Part shown: positions 36,712 through 45,516 of the stretch, in pieces
Position numbering within the stretch: position 1 is the first letter of the stretch
Layout of the letters: every line of letters starts with the position of its first letter
Assembly (NCBI GenBank): GCA_036003045.1
Contig: DASYSS010000014.1
Coordinates: forward strand, 1-62,953
Direction of reading: 5' to 3'
Source: Gemmatimonadaceae bacterium
Lineage (GTDB): Bacteria; Gemmatimonadota; Gemmatimonadetes; Gemmatimonadales; Gemmatimonadaceae
DNA: 62,953 bases
Program-made: the position numbers and the translations under genes
The notes under the pieces: model-generated
What the model was told of the DNA's origin: nothing
The model's input: the letters and a program-made list of their open reading frames with translations, nothing else
The model's database searches: none

Positions 36712-37544
36712 GGCGTCACCCTCACTTTGACGAATGCGTTGGTCCAGCAGCACTGCGCGTGTCCCGCGGCTGTGACATCGGAGTCGTTCGCGCGCACGCG
36801 AAGTACGTAGTCACCGGGCTGACTGAAGGTCGCCGTCGTCGTCGCCTTCCCGCCGGTCGGGGTGAGACGCGTGCTCGCGGGCGAGAAGACGACTTGGGCC
36901 GGGCCTTGATGCGTGAACCACGTCACGACCACCGGGGCCCCACCGCGTGAGAGCGCTCCGACACCGGCTCCGTCGTCGACCGCGGTGAGCGTGATCGAGA
37001 GCGGCTTGCCCACCGCGGCCGATCGCTCGACCGTGATCCCCGCCGGGCCGCGCCCTTGCGCGCCTCCGTCGTCGAAGCTGAGTGACGGCGGCGTGTTGTT
37101 CGAGCCCGCCTCACCTTCGAGCGCGTCGATCTGCCATTCCTCGCGCAGACTGCCGGGAACGGAGAACGTCTGGCCGTGAACTTTGATCGTCCAGACGACT
37201 TTCTTCTGGTCGCCGAAATCGGCCGGCACTCTGACCGCAAACACGCCCCAGTTTCGGCGCGGATACAGATAGGCCGGCTGTCCCTGATTGGCGTTTCCGG
37301 GGCTGACGAAGTTGTCAGGCCCGATCGGCACCGACAGGACTTCGGTCGTGTTGCGGTTGTAGTAGCCGAACGAGATGCTGTAGCTCCCGTCCGGATTCTT
37401 GTACCACCCCTCGAACGCTGGGGTCGCGCTCTGGCCGCTCGGCGCCGCCGGGGAGAGAGATGCCTGAGCAACGGCCACCCTTGGGATGACCACAGGGATG
37501 GCCGCAAACGCGCACGCCACGCACCGTTTGATCACGAGTCGCAC
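36708..37544 (-). CDS. Secreted hypothetical protein, partner of the monooxygenase-like protein
   Basis: About 278 residues from the GTG at 37544, with GAGAGGG nine bases upstream; a signal peptide follows (ACAFAAIPVVIPRVAVAQ). The chain is beta-rich, with PDGSYSISFGYYNRNTTEV near residue 50, and a C-terminal immunoglobulin-like domain ending YVLRVRANDSD. Two adjacent Cys (HAQCCWTN) occur near the end. It overlaps the next gene by four bases, so the pair is cotranslated and probably works together outside the cytoplasm. I do not recognise a named family. Confidence 0.78.
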   Translation of the reverse strand: MRLVIKRCVACAFAAIPVVIPRVAVAQASLSPAAPSGQSATPAFEGWYKNPDGSYSISFGYYNRNTTEVLSVPIGPDNFVSPGNANQGQPAYLYPRRNWGVFAVRVPADFGDQKKVVWTIKVHGQTFSVPGSLREEWQIDALEGEAGSNNTPPSLSFDDGGAQGRGPAGITVERSAAVGKPLSITLTAVDDGAGVGALSRGGAPVVVTWFTHQGPAQVVFSPASTRLTPTGGKATTTATFSQPGDYVLRVRANDSDVTAAGHAQCCWTNAFVKVRVTP

Positions 37545-37612
37545 GCCGGTCGTCCCTCTCGACGGATAGGGGCAGCGTGAAGTTGGCCGCTTGGGCCAGC
37601 GGGAGGCAAGGG

Positions 37613-37725
37613 TATTGGACTCCCGAAACCCGAGACTCCCGAAACCCGAGACCACCGAACGCCGAAGACTGCCGAACCCCGAAACTACCGAACGCCGAAG
37701 CTGCCCAACTCCGAGACTGATCCGT
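37613..37725 (-). repeat. Family C degenerate repeat, inverted copy
   Basis: Units such as CCCGAAACCCGAGACT and CCGAACGCCGAAG are the complement of the 35.2 kb family C array (TTTCGG...). The array lies between the histidine kinase and the secreted-protein operon and directly precedes a family A array. Confidence 0.75.
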
Positions 37726-37757
37726 ACGGCACGTGCTGTTTTCGCCGCCGTTGGGAC

Positions 37758-37842
37758 GGCAGCGCCGTTAGGACGTCAGCGCCGTTAGGACGTCAGCGCC
37801 GTTAGGACGTCAGCGCCGTTAGGACGTCAGCGCCGTTAGGAC
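37758..37842. repeat. Family A 17-bp tandem array, second locus (5 copies)
   Basis: Five copies of GTCAGCGCCGTTAGGAC in the orientation of the right arm at 33.8 kb; the first copy has G for T at one position. The last copy overlaps the end of the histidine kinase gene, whose TAA stop (37836-37838) is read from the TTA in the unit. Confidence 0.95.
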
Positions 37843-39011
37843 GGGATCGGCAACGTAAACGAGAAGCTTGCCCCGCCCCCGGCATTCGGCTCCGCCCAAA
37901 GATGCCCGCCGTGCGCCTCGACGATCGAGCGGCTGATCGAGAGACCCCAGCCCATACCGTCGGGCTTGGTGGTGTAAGACTCGCTGAAAATCCTTTCGCG
38001 GTCGACGTTCGCGAGACCGATGCCGGTGTCGCTCACGGTCAAGCGAGCCGTGCGGTCCGGGTTGACGCCCGCGGAGATCGTGAGGCGCCGCGTACGCTCT
38101 CCCTCGAGCTCCTCCATCGCCTGGATCCCGTTGCTGATCAGGTTGAGGATCACTTGGCGAAGCTGGATACGGTCGCCGCGGATGGTGCCGTCGTTGACGT
38201 CCAGCTGCACCTCGAGCGCGATGCGATGCTCGGCGAGCGTCGACGAGACCATCATGCAGACTTCGTTGACGATCGAGGCCAAATCGATCGGCGCCTGCTC
38301 GGGATCGCCGTGGCCAAACAAGTGGCGCGTGTGATGGATCACGTCTCGCGCGACACGCGACGACTCGAGGACGTCGTGCAGGCTACGCCGGACCTCGGCG
38401 AGGTCCTTCGACTCGCGCTCGAGCAAACGCAGCGAGGCGCGCGAGTTGGCCATGATCGCGGTGAGCGGCTGCGCGAGCTCGTGCGCGATCGACGCGGCGA
38501 ATTCGCCCAACGTCGCGAGCTTCGAGGCGCGGAGCAACTCGAGCTGCGCGTTGTGCAGTTCCTTGATCGCCCGCTTCTCGACGGTGACGTCTCGCACGAT
38601 GCTGAGGATCTTGTTCGATTCGCAGCGGACGCAACGCGCCTCGAACGCCCCCGTTTCGCCTGACGGGAGCGGTACCTCGTATTCGACGAAGACCGGTTCC
38701 TCGCCCGCCAACAAGCGCTTGAACTTCTCCTCGAACAGCGCCGTCAACGGCGGCGGCAAAATGTCGCGCATGTTTCGCCCCATGAACTGCGAGGGCGGAA
38801 CGAAGAGCAAGGCGTCGTCCTTCGCGCTGTAGTCGACGTAAACGCCGTCGCGCGTTTGGACGAACATGAGGTCGGGCAGCGCCCGGAGAATCGCGTTGTT
38901 GCGCGCCTCCGTCCGCCGGCGGCGCGTCCTGCTGACGAGGAGCGCGACGATCCACCCTGCCTGGGCAGCAACGAGGAGGGCGACGGCGCCCACGATCATC
39001 GCTCGGGACAT
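37836..39011 (-). CDS. Membrane-anchored PAS sensor histidine kinase
   Basis: A 391-residue protein. One N-terminal transmembrane helix (AVALLVAAQAGWIVALLVS) is followed by basic residues, so the rest is cytoplasmic. A PAS domain spans about 40-150. The phosphoacceptor region is IAHELAQPLTAIMANS, the FixL/LovK-like subtype, followed by a DHp region. The ATPase has N-box NLISNGIQAM, G1 DTGIGLAN and G2 GMGWGLSISRSI. It should phosphorylate a response regulator not present here. The PAS could bind a haem, flavin or ligand; no such residue is certain. The stop codon lies inside the family A repeat. The gene is divergent from the PQQ dehydrogenase gene. Confidence 0.92.
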   Translation of the reverse strand: MSRAMIVGAVALLVAAQAGWIVALLVSRTRRRRTEARNNAILRALPDLMFVQTRDGVYVDYSAKDDALLFVPPSQFMGRNMRDILPPPLTALFEEKFKRLLAGEEPVFVEYEVPLPSGETGAFEARCVRCESNKILSIVRDVTVEKRAIKELHNAQLELLRASKLATLGEFAASIAHELAQPLTAIMANSRASLRLLERESKDLAEVRRSLHDVLESSRVARDVIHHTRHLFGHGDPEQAPIDLASIVNEVCMMVSSTLAEHRIALEVQLDVNDGTIRGDRIQLRQVILNLISNGIQAMEELEGERTRRLTISAGVNPDRTARLTVSDTGIGLANVDRERIFSESYTTKPDGMGWGLSISRSIVEAHGGHLWAEPNAGGGASFSFTLPIPS

Positions 39012-39159
39012 CCTGCGTCTCTATGGCCTTGGTTGGGGAGGGGAGTTCCGCTAAGCCTGCAAATAAACACCGGGGGACGCCAGACTACGCGCGGCATTCC
39101 GGTTTTCGCTGCGCCGCGCCATCATTCGCCCCGACCTCTGGCCACCGGGTGGGACACGA

Positions 39160-41169
39160 ATGGCGCGCGACGTTCGCCGACCGATTCGCGGGTTGACGCT
39201 TACAACTGTTGCACTGATCGCCGTCGCATGGCCGCTGCCCGGCCAGGGCACTCCGCCCTTCACAACGAGTCGCGGAGACTGGCCGAGCTATGGTGGCGAC
39301 ACGCGCGGATCTCGCTACTCGCCGCTCGATCAGATCGGCGCCGGCAACTTCAGCTCGCTCGAGGTCGCCTGGCGCTTCAAGACCGATTCGCTCGGCCCAC
39401 GTCCCGAGTACAAGCTCGAGTCCACTCCGCTCGTCATCGGTGGAATCCTTTACACGACCGGCGGAACGAACCGAGCGGTCGTCGCGCTCGATGCGGTCAC
39501 CGGGGCGCAAAAGTGGGTGCACCGAGAGGATGAAGGCCCACGCGGCGCAGCCGCGCCTCGTTTGCTGTCGGGACGCGGTCTCGCGTACTGGACCGATGGA
39601 CGCGACGAGCGAATCCTGTACGTCACGCCAGGCTATCGGCTCATCGCGCTCGACGCGAAGACCGGGGCGCGGATTCCAAACTTCGGCGTGGAAGGGGCGG
39701 TCGATCTCAAGATGGACATCGACCAGACGATTCTGCCGGACTTGGTCACGGGCGAAATCGGCTACCAGGGAGCGCCGGTCGTCGGCCGAGACGTGGTCGT
39801 CATCGGCGCGGCGTTTCGCGAGGGAACCGCGCCAAAGAGTTTCAAGAACAATAAGGGCTACGTCCGCGGCTTCGACGTCCGGACGGGCAAACGTCTTTGG
39901 ATCTTCCACACGATTCCGCAGAAAGGCGAACCGGGCTACGACACCTGGTTGAACGGCTCCGCGGACTACACCGGGAACACCGGTGTCTGGTCGCAGGTCA
40001 CGATCGACGAAGAGCTCGGCCTCGTGTATCTGCCCGTCGAGTCGCCCACCGGTGACTACTACGGTGGACATCGTCCGGGCAACGATCTCTACGGCGAGAG
40101 CCTCGTGTGTCTCGATCTCCGCACAGGCGCGAAGAAGTGGCACTACCAGATCGTGCACCATCCGATCTGGGACTTCGACATCCCCGCGGCGCCGATCCTC
40201 GCCGACATTAAAGTTGACGGCAAGACCATCAAAGCCGTCGCCGTGCCGACGAAGCAGGGCATCTTGTATACGTTCGACCGTCTCACCGGAAAACCGGTGT
40301 GGCCGATCGACGAGAAGCCGGTCGAGAAAGGCGACGTGCCCGGCGAGTGGTATTCGCCGACGCAGCCGATGCCGACCAAGCCGCCTGCATACGCCAAGAA
40401 CGGAACGTCACTCGACGATCTGATCGACTTCACGCCGGAGCTGCACGAACAGGCGGTGGCACTGGCGTCGCGCTTCAAGCTCGGCCCGATCTTCACGCCG
40501 CCGGTCGTGAGCAAGGCCGAGGGACCGCTCGCCACACTCGCGCGCGGCCCGACGAACGGAGGATCGAACTGGCCCGGCGGCGCTTTCGATCCCGAGACGC
40601 ACATGTTCTACGTCGCGTCGTCGAATTCGGCGGCCGTGGTGCTCGGTCTCGTGCAGCCGAGCAAGGATCGCTCGGACATGGATTGGATCGCCGGCATGGC
40701 GCCGCAGCCCGGCGGCGGACGGATGGGCGGTCTCGCGGTGCAAGGCCTGTCGATCTTCAAGCCGCCCTATGGAACGATGACGGCCATCAACCTCGACAAG
40801 GGTGAGATCGCGTGGCAGGTGCCGCACGGCGAAACGCCCGACGCGGTGCGCGAGCATCAAGCGCTCAAAGGGATGACGATTCCGCGCACGGGACAGGGGG
40901 GCTTCATCGTCGGAACGCTCGTCACCAAAACGCTCGTCATCGCCGGCGATCCGCAGGTGACGACGCTTCCCACGCGCTCGCGCGGCGCGATGCTCCGCGC
41001 CTACGACAAAGCGACGGGCGCCGAGGTGGGCTCTGTGCTGCTCCCTGCCCCGATCAGTGCGTCGCCGATGACGTACGCGGTGAACGGCCGGCAGTACATC
41101 GTCGTGGCGGTGAGCGGCGGGCCGTATTCGGGGGAGTTCATCGCGCTGAGGGCGCCGGCTGGCCGGTAG
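39160..41169 (+). CDS. Secreted PQQ-dependent dehydrogenase
   Basis: A 669-residue protein with a signal peptide (LTLTTVALIAVAWPLPGQG) and the eight-bladed quinoprotein propeller: GDWPSYGGDTRGSRYSPL at the start, several tryptophan-docking repeats (LDAVTGAQKWVHRE, FDVRTGKRLWIFHT, LDLRTGAKKWHYQ), and HHPIWDFDIPAAP, a family signature. It resembles glucose/quinate/alcohol quinoproteins with no transmembrane anchor and no C-terminal haem domain, so it should pass electrons to a periplasmic carrier. The substrate is not determinable. PQQ biosynthesis genes are absent here. VOC paralogue and monooxygenase genes flank it. Confidence 0.92.
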   Translation: MARDVRRPIRGLTLTTVALIAVAWPLPGQGTPPFTTSRGDWPSYGGDTRGSRYSPLDQIGAGNFSSLEVAWRFKTDSLGPRPEYKLESTPLVIGGILYTTGGTNRAVVALDAVTGAQKWVHREDEGPRGAAAPRLLSGRGLAYWTDGRDERILYVTPGYRLIALDAKTGARIPNFGVEGAVDLKMDIDQTILPDLVTGEIGYQGAPVVGRDVVVIGAAFREGTAPKSFKNNKGYVRGFDVRTGKRLWIFHTIPQKGEPGYDTWLNGSADYTGNTGVWSQVTIDEELGLVYLPVESPTGDYYGGHRPGNDLYGESLVCLDLRTGAKKWHYQIVHHPIWDFDIPAAPILADIKVDGKTIKAVAVPTKQGILYTFDRLTGKPVWPIDEKPVEKGDVPGEWYSPTQPMPTKPPAYAKNGTSLDDLIDFTPELHEQAVALASRFKLGPIFTPPVVSKAEGPLATLARGPTNGGSNWPGGAFDPETHMFYVASSNSAAVVLGLVQPSKDRSDMDWIAGMAPQPGGGRMGGLAVQGLSIFKPPYGTMTAINLDKGEIAWQVPHGETPDAVREHQALKGMTIPRTGQGGFIVGTLVTKTLVIAGDPQVTTLPTRSRGAMLRAYDKATGAEVGSVLLPAPISASPMTYAVNGRQYIVVAVSGGPYSGEFIALRAPAGR

Positions 41170-41171
41170 GC

Positions 41172-41227
41172 GGTGGGCCGGTGGACGGATGGACGGATGG
41201 ACGGGTGGACCGGTGGACGGGTGAACG
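41172..41227 (+). repeat. 8-bp tandem repeat, GGTGGACG x7
   Basis: Seven head-to-tail eight-base units (GGTGGACG, with substitutions to GATGGACG, GGTGGACC, GGTGGGCC and GGTGAACG) begin two bases after the PQQ dehydrogenase stop and lie before the VOC gene on the same strand. Confidence 0.95.
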
Positions 41228-41292
41228 GACACAACTCATTTTGGCGCAACGATGGGCGTGACCTAGCGAGTTGCTCCAGCCAGGAGACTCCG

Positions 41293-42429
41293 ATGGACAA
41301 TCCGATCGATCGTTTGTTTCGTGAATTCGATAGCGGCCTCATCTCGCGCCGCGAGCTTTTGCGCGCGCTCGGCGTCGCGGCGATCGCGATTCCGGCGTCG
41401 TCGTTCGCGCAAGGCGGAGACACGACCGGCCGCGGACGCGGGCGGCTCGGCAATCGCGCGCCGGCCGACACGACGCATCTGCCTCCGCCGTTCGAGCCGA
41501 CCGGTTGGAAAACGGTGTGGCTCGATCACATCACGTATCAATGCACCGACTATCCCAAGGCCGCCGCGTTCTACTCGGCGCTCATGGGATGGAAGGTGCG
41601 GAGCGATGACGGAAAGCAGGCCGTGCTCGACATCGGCGACGACGTCGGCGGTGTCATCATGGTGAACGGCTTCGTGCCGCCTCCAGCACCGCCGCCGGCG
41701 CCGGTGCCGGCTGGTGATACCGCGGGCGGCGGGCGAGGTGGCGGGCGGGGCGGTGGTCGAGGAAACCGTCCGCAGCCGACGGCTCGCATCGCCGCGTTCG
41801 CCTGGGGAATCGAGCCCTGGGATACGAACAAGGTCGAGGCAGAGCTCAAGAAGCGCGGGCTCAATCCCGTCGCCGATCACAACGGAGACTACAAAGCCTT
41901 CCGCATTCAAGATCCCGACGGCTTCGACATTCAGCTGACGAACGGCACGAAGGCGAATCGTCGCAAAGGTCCGGCGAACGGCAAGGTCGCCGCGGCCGCG
42001 CCGTTCGAGCCGACCGGATGGAAGACCGTGTGGCTCGACCACATCTCGTATGGTTGCACCGACTTCAAGCGGACGGTGGCGTTCTACGAGGCGCTATTGA
42101 GCTGGGTGCCGCGCAGCTTCGCGTCGGGAAATCAGTCGCAGGTCCACATCGGCGACATCGGCGGGGCGATCATTCGGAACCGGAACGCGGTCAACATCGA
42201 CCACATCTCGTTCGGCATCGAGGGGTTCGATCCGGACAAGGTCGAGGCGGAGCTGAAGAAACGCGGGCTCGGCACGCCGAACCGCCAGGACCCGGAACAC
42301 CTGCAGGTCGATACCGGGGGCGGGGGCGACATTCACACTTCCAAATTCAAGAGCTATCACACACCGGACCCGTTCGCCTGGGACTTGCAAATCAGCAATA
42401 TCACGAAGGGGACGAGGGACGATACGTAA
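41293..42429 (+). CDS. Tat-type secreted VOC-fold protein, paralogue of the one at 33.9 kb
   Basis: A 378-residue protein from the ATG at 41293 with AGGAGA five bases upstream. The signal shows twin arginines (ISRRELLRALGVAAIAIPAS). Two VOC modules repeat FEPTGWKTVWLDHI at about 61 and 237, then FYSALMGWK and FYEALLSW. As in its paralogue, a Pro/Gly/Arg-rich linker lies inside the first module (positions 130-155). WGIEPWDTNKVEAELKKRGLNPVADH is almost the same in both. It follows the PQQ dehydrogenase on the same strand and may be cotranscribed, although an 8-bp repeat array separates them. Confidence 0.82.
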   Translation: MDNPIDRLFREFDSGLISRRELLRALGVAAIAIPASSFAQGGDTTGRGRGRLGNRAPADTTHLPPPFEPTGWKTVWLDHITYQCTDYPKAAAFYSALMGWKVRSDDGKQAVLDIGDDVGGVIMVNGFVPPPAPPPAPVPAGDTAGGGRGGGRGGGRGNRPQPTARIAAFAWGIEPWDTNKVEAELKKRGLNPVADHNGDYKAFRIQDPDGFDIQLTNGTKANRRKGPANGKVAAAAPFEPTGWKTVWLDHISYGCTDFKRTVAFYEALLSWVPRSFASGNQSQVHIGDIGGAIIRNRNAVNIDHISFGIEGFDPDKVEAELKKRGLGTPNRQDPEHLQVDTGGGGDIHTSKFKSYHTPDPFAWDLQISNITKGTRDDT

Positions 42430-42470
42430 GCGGGTGGACAGATGGGCGGTTTGACGGAAACGGTGGAGCG

Positions 42471-43121
42471 CTACACGGCGCGAGATCTCGTGTACGTGCG
42501 GACCTCCCAAAGGATCGTCCTTCTTCGAGTCGCTCGATCGAGGCCGTGCTCCTTGAGTACGGCCTCGATCGCATCGGTCGGGTGCGCGAAAACCCGGAAG
42601 TCCGAATCGCGAAGCCGCATCACATAGTTGACGCACCACACGGCGACTCGCATCCACCAGACGCTCGGCGGAAAGACCGCGCCGAGTAAGCGCTGGGCTT
42701 TGTCGGCCGCGGCGCCAACGAGCGCGGGCATGTCCGGGTAGCAGCAGATGACGCGATCCAGCGTCACGATTTCCACGGGAGCGATTCCCGGCGACAACGT
42801 CACGAAATCACCCTGGATGAACTCGACGGCCTCGAGATGATGCCGCCGAGTCGCTTCCTCGCTCGCCGCCGCGATGTACGCCGGCGACGCGTCGACGTGC
42901 ACGGCGCTCACCGCGCCGGCGTCGAGCATCTCGTGATGGATCGCGCCAACGCCGCCGCCGATGTCGAGCAGCGTCGAATCCGGAGTCAGCGCCGGCTCGA
43001 GCGCCTCGAGCAGCAGCTTGGTGGACCGTGTCGGCCCGCGACGACGATACCGCCGCAGTTCGCGCTGGGCGAGGCGGGTGTCGAATTCGGATTCAATTCC
43101 GTGACACTGGGTGCACGCCAT
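42471..43121 (-). CDS. SAM-dependent class I methyltransferase
   Basis: About 216 residues from the ATG at 43121. An Arg-rich region (QRELRRYRRRGPTRST) precedes the Rossmann-fold SAM site LLDIGGGVGAIHHEML with the acidic end of strand beta-2 (VHVDASPAYI). Motif IV reads TLDRVICCYPDM, as in UbiE/COQ5-type and magnesium-protoporphyrin-type relatives. The N-terminus has CTQC, perhaps a metal site. The methylated molecule is unknown. It is convergent with the VOC gene and divergent from the cysteine-cluster gene, across an inverted-repeat region. Confidence 0.85.
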   Translation of the reverse strand: MACTQCHGIESEFDTRLAQRELRRYRRRGPTRSTKLLLEALEPALTPDSTLLDIGGGVGAIHHEMLDAGAVSAVHVDASPAYIAAASEEATRRHHLEAVEFIQGDFVTLSPGIAPVEIVTLDRVICCYPDMPALVGAAADKAQRLLGAVFPPSVWWMRVAVWCVNYVMRLRDSDFRVFAHPTDAIEAVLKEHGLDRATRRRTILWEVRTYTRSRAV

Positions 43122-43221
43122 CTTGTTGCGCGAGGTGAGTGAGCCTGTACATGTAACTGCGCAGGGGTTTCTCGGCCACTCTGGGGTCGATCGCACAGGT
43201 GAGTACGGTTGCGCGCTGGAA

Positions 43222-43324
43222 ATCGGACGTCTGATATCGGACATCTGACGACAGACCCTGCGTTGAATTAGTTCGCCGTGTCACGCCTAGCCTGATGGCC
43301 GACGTCGGATATCAGACGTCCGAC
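43222..43324. repeat. Inverted repeat pair in a divergent promoter region
   Basis: ATCGGACGTCTGATATC at 43222-43238 is matched by its reverse complement at 43308-43324 with 16 of 17 positions. The left arm is also half of a 14-bp tandem pair (ATCGGACGTCTGAT, ATCGGACATCTGAC). It lies between the two divergent genes and could be an operator or a cruciform. No other gene lies in the 300-base gap. Confidence 0.75.
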
Positions 43325-43421
43325 GTCGAGCGGCCAGCCGTCCTCCCCCATCCGAGACAGACCCACGAATGGCCGCGATCCACCTCGCAACTCATCCGTC
43401 CGCTCTCTAGTTTTCGCCGCC

Positions 43422-44036
43422 ATGTCCGAACAAGACACTGACGTCACCCATCCGCTCCACCACCACAACCTCTCCCACCTCTCCCGTCTCCAAGCCGACG
43501 ACGAGGTCTTCGCCACACGCTTTTCGTCGTCGTGCTCGATGATGAACTGCAGCGCGAAGTGCTGCCGCGGCGGCGTGTACGTCGACCTCGACCATCGCGA
43601 CCGCATTCTGCGCGAAGCGGCTCTCGTCGTTGGGCACATGGAGGCGACGCAGGAGCACGATCCGTCGCGCTGGTTCGAGACCGAGCAGATCGAGGACGCG
43701 GATTTTCCGTCCGGGAAATGCGTCGGCACGCAGGTGGTGGGCCATGGGTGTGTGTTTCTCGACAGCCAGCGCCGCTGCGTGCTGCAGATCGCCGAGTCGT
43801 CGTCGCCGGGACTCAAGCCGTTCTACTGCCGGGCGTTCCCCGTCGTGATCTCCGACGCGACGCTGACGCTCGACGCCGAGTGGTGTCCGGAGGAGACGCA
43901 GTGCTGCGGCCCGGACCCGAACGGCACGCAGACGGCGCTCGAGATGCTGGCGTACGAGTTCGAGCACGTCGTCGGCAAGGCCGGCCTCGAGGAGCTGCAG
44001 CAGCTCGCGCGTTCGCGGCGCGAGCCGGACGCGTGA
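43422..44036 (+). CDS. Cysteine-cluster (YkgJ/DUF3109-like) protein
   Basis: A 204-residue soluble protein. The Cys pattern (SCSMMNCSAKCCRGG near 38-52, CVGTQVVGHGC near 99-109, KPFYCRAFP near 132 and WCPEETQCCG near 153) resembles the zinc- or iron-sulfur-binding CxxxCxxC proteins of the YkgJ/DUF3109 group. These are thought to coordinate a metal cluster, but no biochemical role is established. The next gene begins 17 bases after its stop, so the two probably form an operon with the FAD oxidoreductase. Confidence 0.78.
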   Translation: MSEQDTDVTHPLHHHNLSHLSRLQADDEVFATRFSSSCSMMNCSAKCCRGGVYVDLDHRDRILREAALVVGHMEATQEHDPSRWFETEQIEDADFPSGKCVGTQVVGHGCVFLDSQRRCVLQIAESSSPGLKPFYCRAFPVVISDATLTLDAEWCPEETQCCGPDPNGTQTALEMLAYEFEHVVGKAGLEELQQLARSRREPDA

Positions 44037-44052
44037 GCTAGCGCTCGGCTCC

Positions 44053-45372
44053 ATGCGCTCGACGGCGGACGTCGTCATCTGCGGGTGCGGCATCGCCGGC
44101 GCCGCGGCGGCTTATCACATCGCCGTGCGCCGCGGCATCAAGAACGTGGCGATCGTCGACGAGCGCGAGCCGCTCACGCTCACGAGCGACAAGGGCACCC
44201 AGGCGTATCGCAACTGGTGGCCCGGCCCCGACGACACGATGCTGCGCCTCGTCTCGCGCAGCATCGATCTGCTGGAGGAGACGTCGGCCGAGAGCGGCCA
44301 CGCGTTCCGCATGAATCGGCGCGGCTATCTCTTCGCGACGGCGAATCCGGACAAGCTCACGCAACTCGAGGCGACCGCACAACGGGTATCGTCGTTCGGC
44401 ATGGGCGACGTGCGCCGCCACTCGAGCATCTCGAGCTACCGACCCGCCCCCGCCGAAGGCTTCGGCGAACAGCCGACGGGCGCCGATCTCCTCGTCGGCG
44501 ACGCCGCGCGCGCCGCGTTTCCCTACCTCACCGACGACACGGTCGGCGCTCTTCACGTGCGCCGCGCCGGTTGGCTGAGCGCCGTCGCGCTCGGATCCTG
44601 GCTGCTCTCTCAAGCCGTGGCGAATGGCGCGCGGTTCGTCCGCGCGCGCGTGACTCGCGTGGACGCGGCCGGCGGGCGCGTGCGCGAAGTGCACTTCGCG
44701 TCGGGCAACTCCATCACCACGGATTGTCTCGTCGTCGCCGCGGGCCCAGGACTTCCCGCGTTCTCGACGCTGCTCGGCGTCGATCTGCCGGTATTCAGCG
44801 AGCTGCACGCCAAGATGACGCTGCGCGATCCGCGACGGGCGGTCGGCCGCGACGCGCCGTTTCTCATCTGGAGCGACCCGGTCCACTTGGACGGCGAGCG
44901 CGAATCGCGCCCGGCTGGCGTCCACATCCGCCCGATCGACCTCGGCTACGGCGATGAGCTTTATCTCATTTGGACATTCGAAACCGAGCCAAGGGAATTT
45001 TCCTGGCCGCCGAGCTTCGACCGGTCCTACGCCGGCGTCGTGCTGCGCGGGGCGGCGCGCATGGTGCCCGGCCTCGCACCGTACGTCGCGGAGGGCGCCG
45101 CGGACCACGGGTTCATCGACGGCGGCTTCTACTGCAAGACACCGGAGAACCGTCCGCTGATCGGCCCCCTGCCGATCGAGGGCGTGTTCGTGCTCGGCGC
45201 TCTCTCGGGCATGGGAGTGATGTCGGCGCACGCGAGCGGCGAGCTGGTGTCCCTGCACGTCGCGGGTGAGAAGCTGCCCGAGTACGCGCGATGGTTTCTG
45301 CCGTCGCGCTACGACGATCCTGCGTATAAAAAGCTGGTCGACGAGTGGGGACCACTCGTCGGCCAGCTGTAG
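44053..45372 (+). CDS. FAD-dependent oxidoreductase (DAO family)
   Basis: A 439-residue protein. The FAD-binding Rossmann motif ICGCGIAGAAAAYH starts at about residue 9, with the acidic end IVDEREP. RNWWPGPDD and the C-terminal half (GFYCKTPENRPLIGPLP, GALSGMGVMSAHASG) match the D-amino-acid oxidase/sarcosine oxidase/glycerol-3-phosphate dehydrogenase superfamily. It oxidises an amine or hydroxyl group with FAD; the substrate is not predictable. No signal peptide, so cytoplasmic. The cysteine-cluster gene just upstream could supply a metal or electron partner. The stop codon joins an 8-bp repeat array. Confidence 0.88.
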   Translation: MRSTADVVICGCGIAGAAAAYHIAVRRGIKNVAIVDEREPLTLTSDKGTQAYRNWWPGPDDTMLRLVSRSIDLLEETSAESGHAFRMNRRGYLFATANPDKLTQLEATAQRVSSFGMGDVRRHSSISSYRPAPAEGFGEQPTGADLLVGDAARAAFPYLTDDTVGALHVRRAGWLSAVALGSWLLSQAVANGARFVRARVTRVDAAGGRVREVHFASGNSITTDCLVVAAGPGLPAFSTLLGVDLPVFSELHAKMTLRDPRRAVGRDAPFLIWSDPVHLDGERESRPAGVHIRPIDLGYGDELYLIWTFETEPREFSWPPSFDRSYAGVVLRGAARMVPGLAPYVAEGAADHGFIDGGFYCKTPENRPLIGPLPIEGVFVLGALSGMGVMSAHASGELVSLHVAGEKLPEYARWFLPSRYDDPAYKKLVDEWGPLVGQL

Positions 45373-45516
45373 GTGGACGGTTGGACAGGTGGACGGGTGG
45401 ACGGGAACATTCTTCATCGTCTGCCGCTGCACTCGGTGACAGCTACCGACCGCGCCCGGAGCTAGGACGCACTCTGTTCCGGCCATCCGCCTGTCCACCG
45501 GTCCCCCGTCCACCCT
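45372..45516. repeat. 8-bp repeat arrays facing each other between convergent genes
   Basis: GGTGGACG-type units (four copies, 45372-45403) and, about 90 bases on, the complement GTCCACCC-type units (45491-45516) form an inverted pair. The right array touches the convergent VPS10 gene. The arrangement is the same as for family A at 33.6 kb. Confidence 0.85.
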
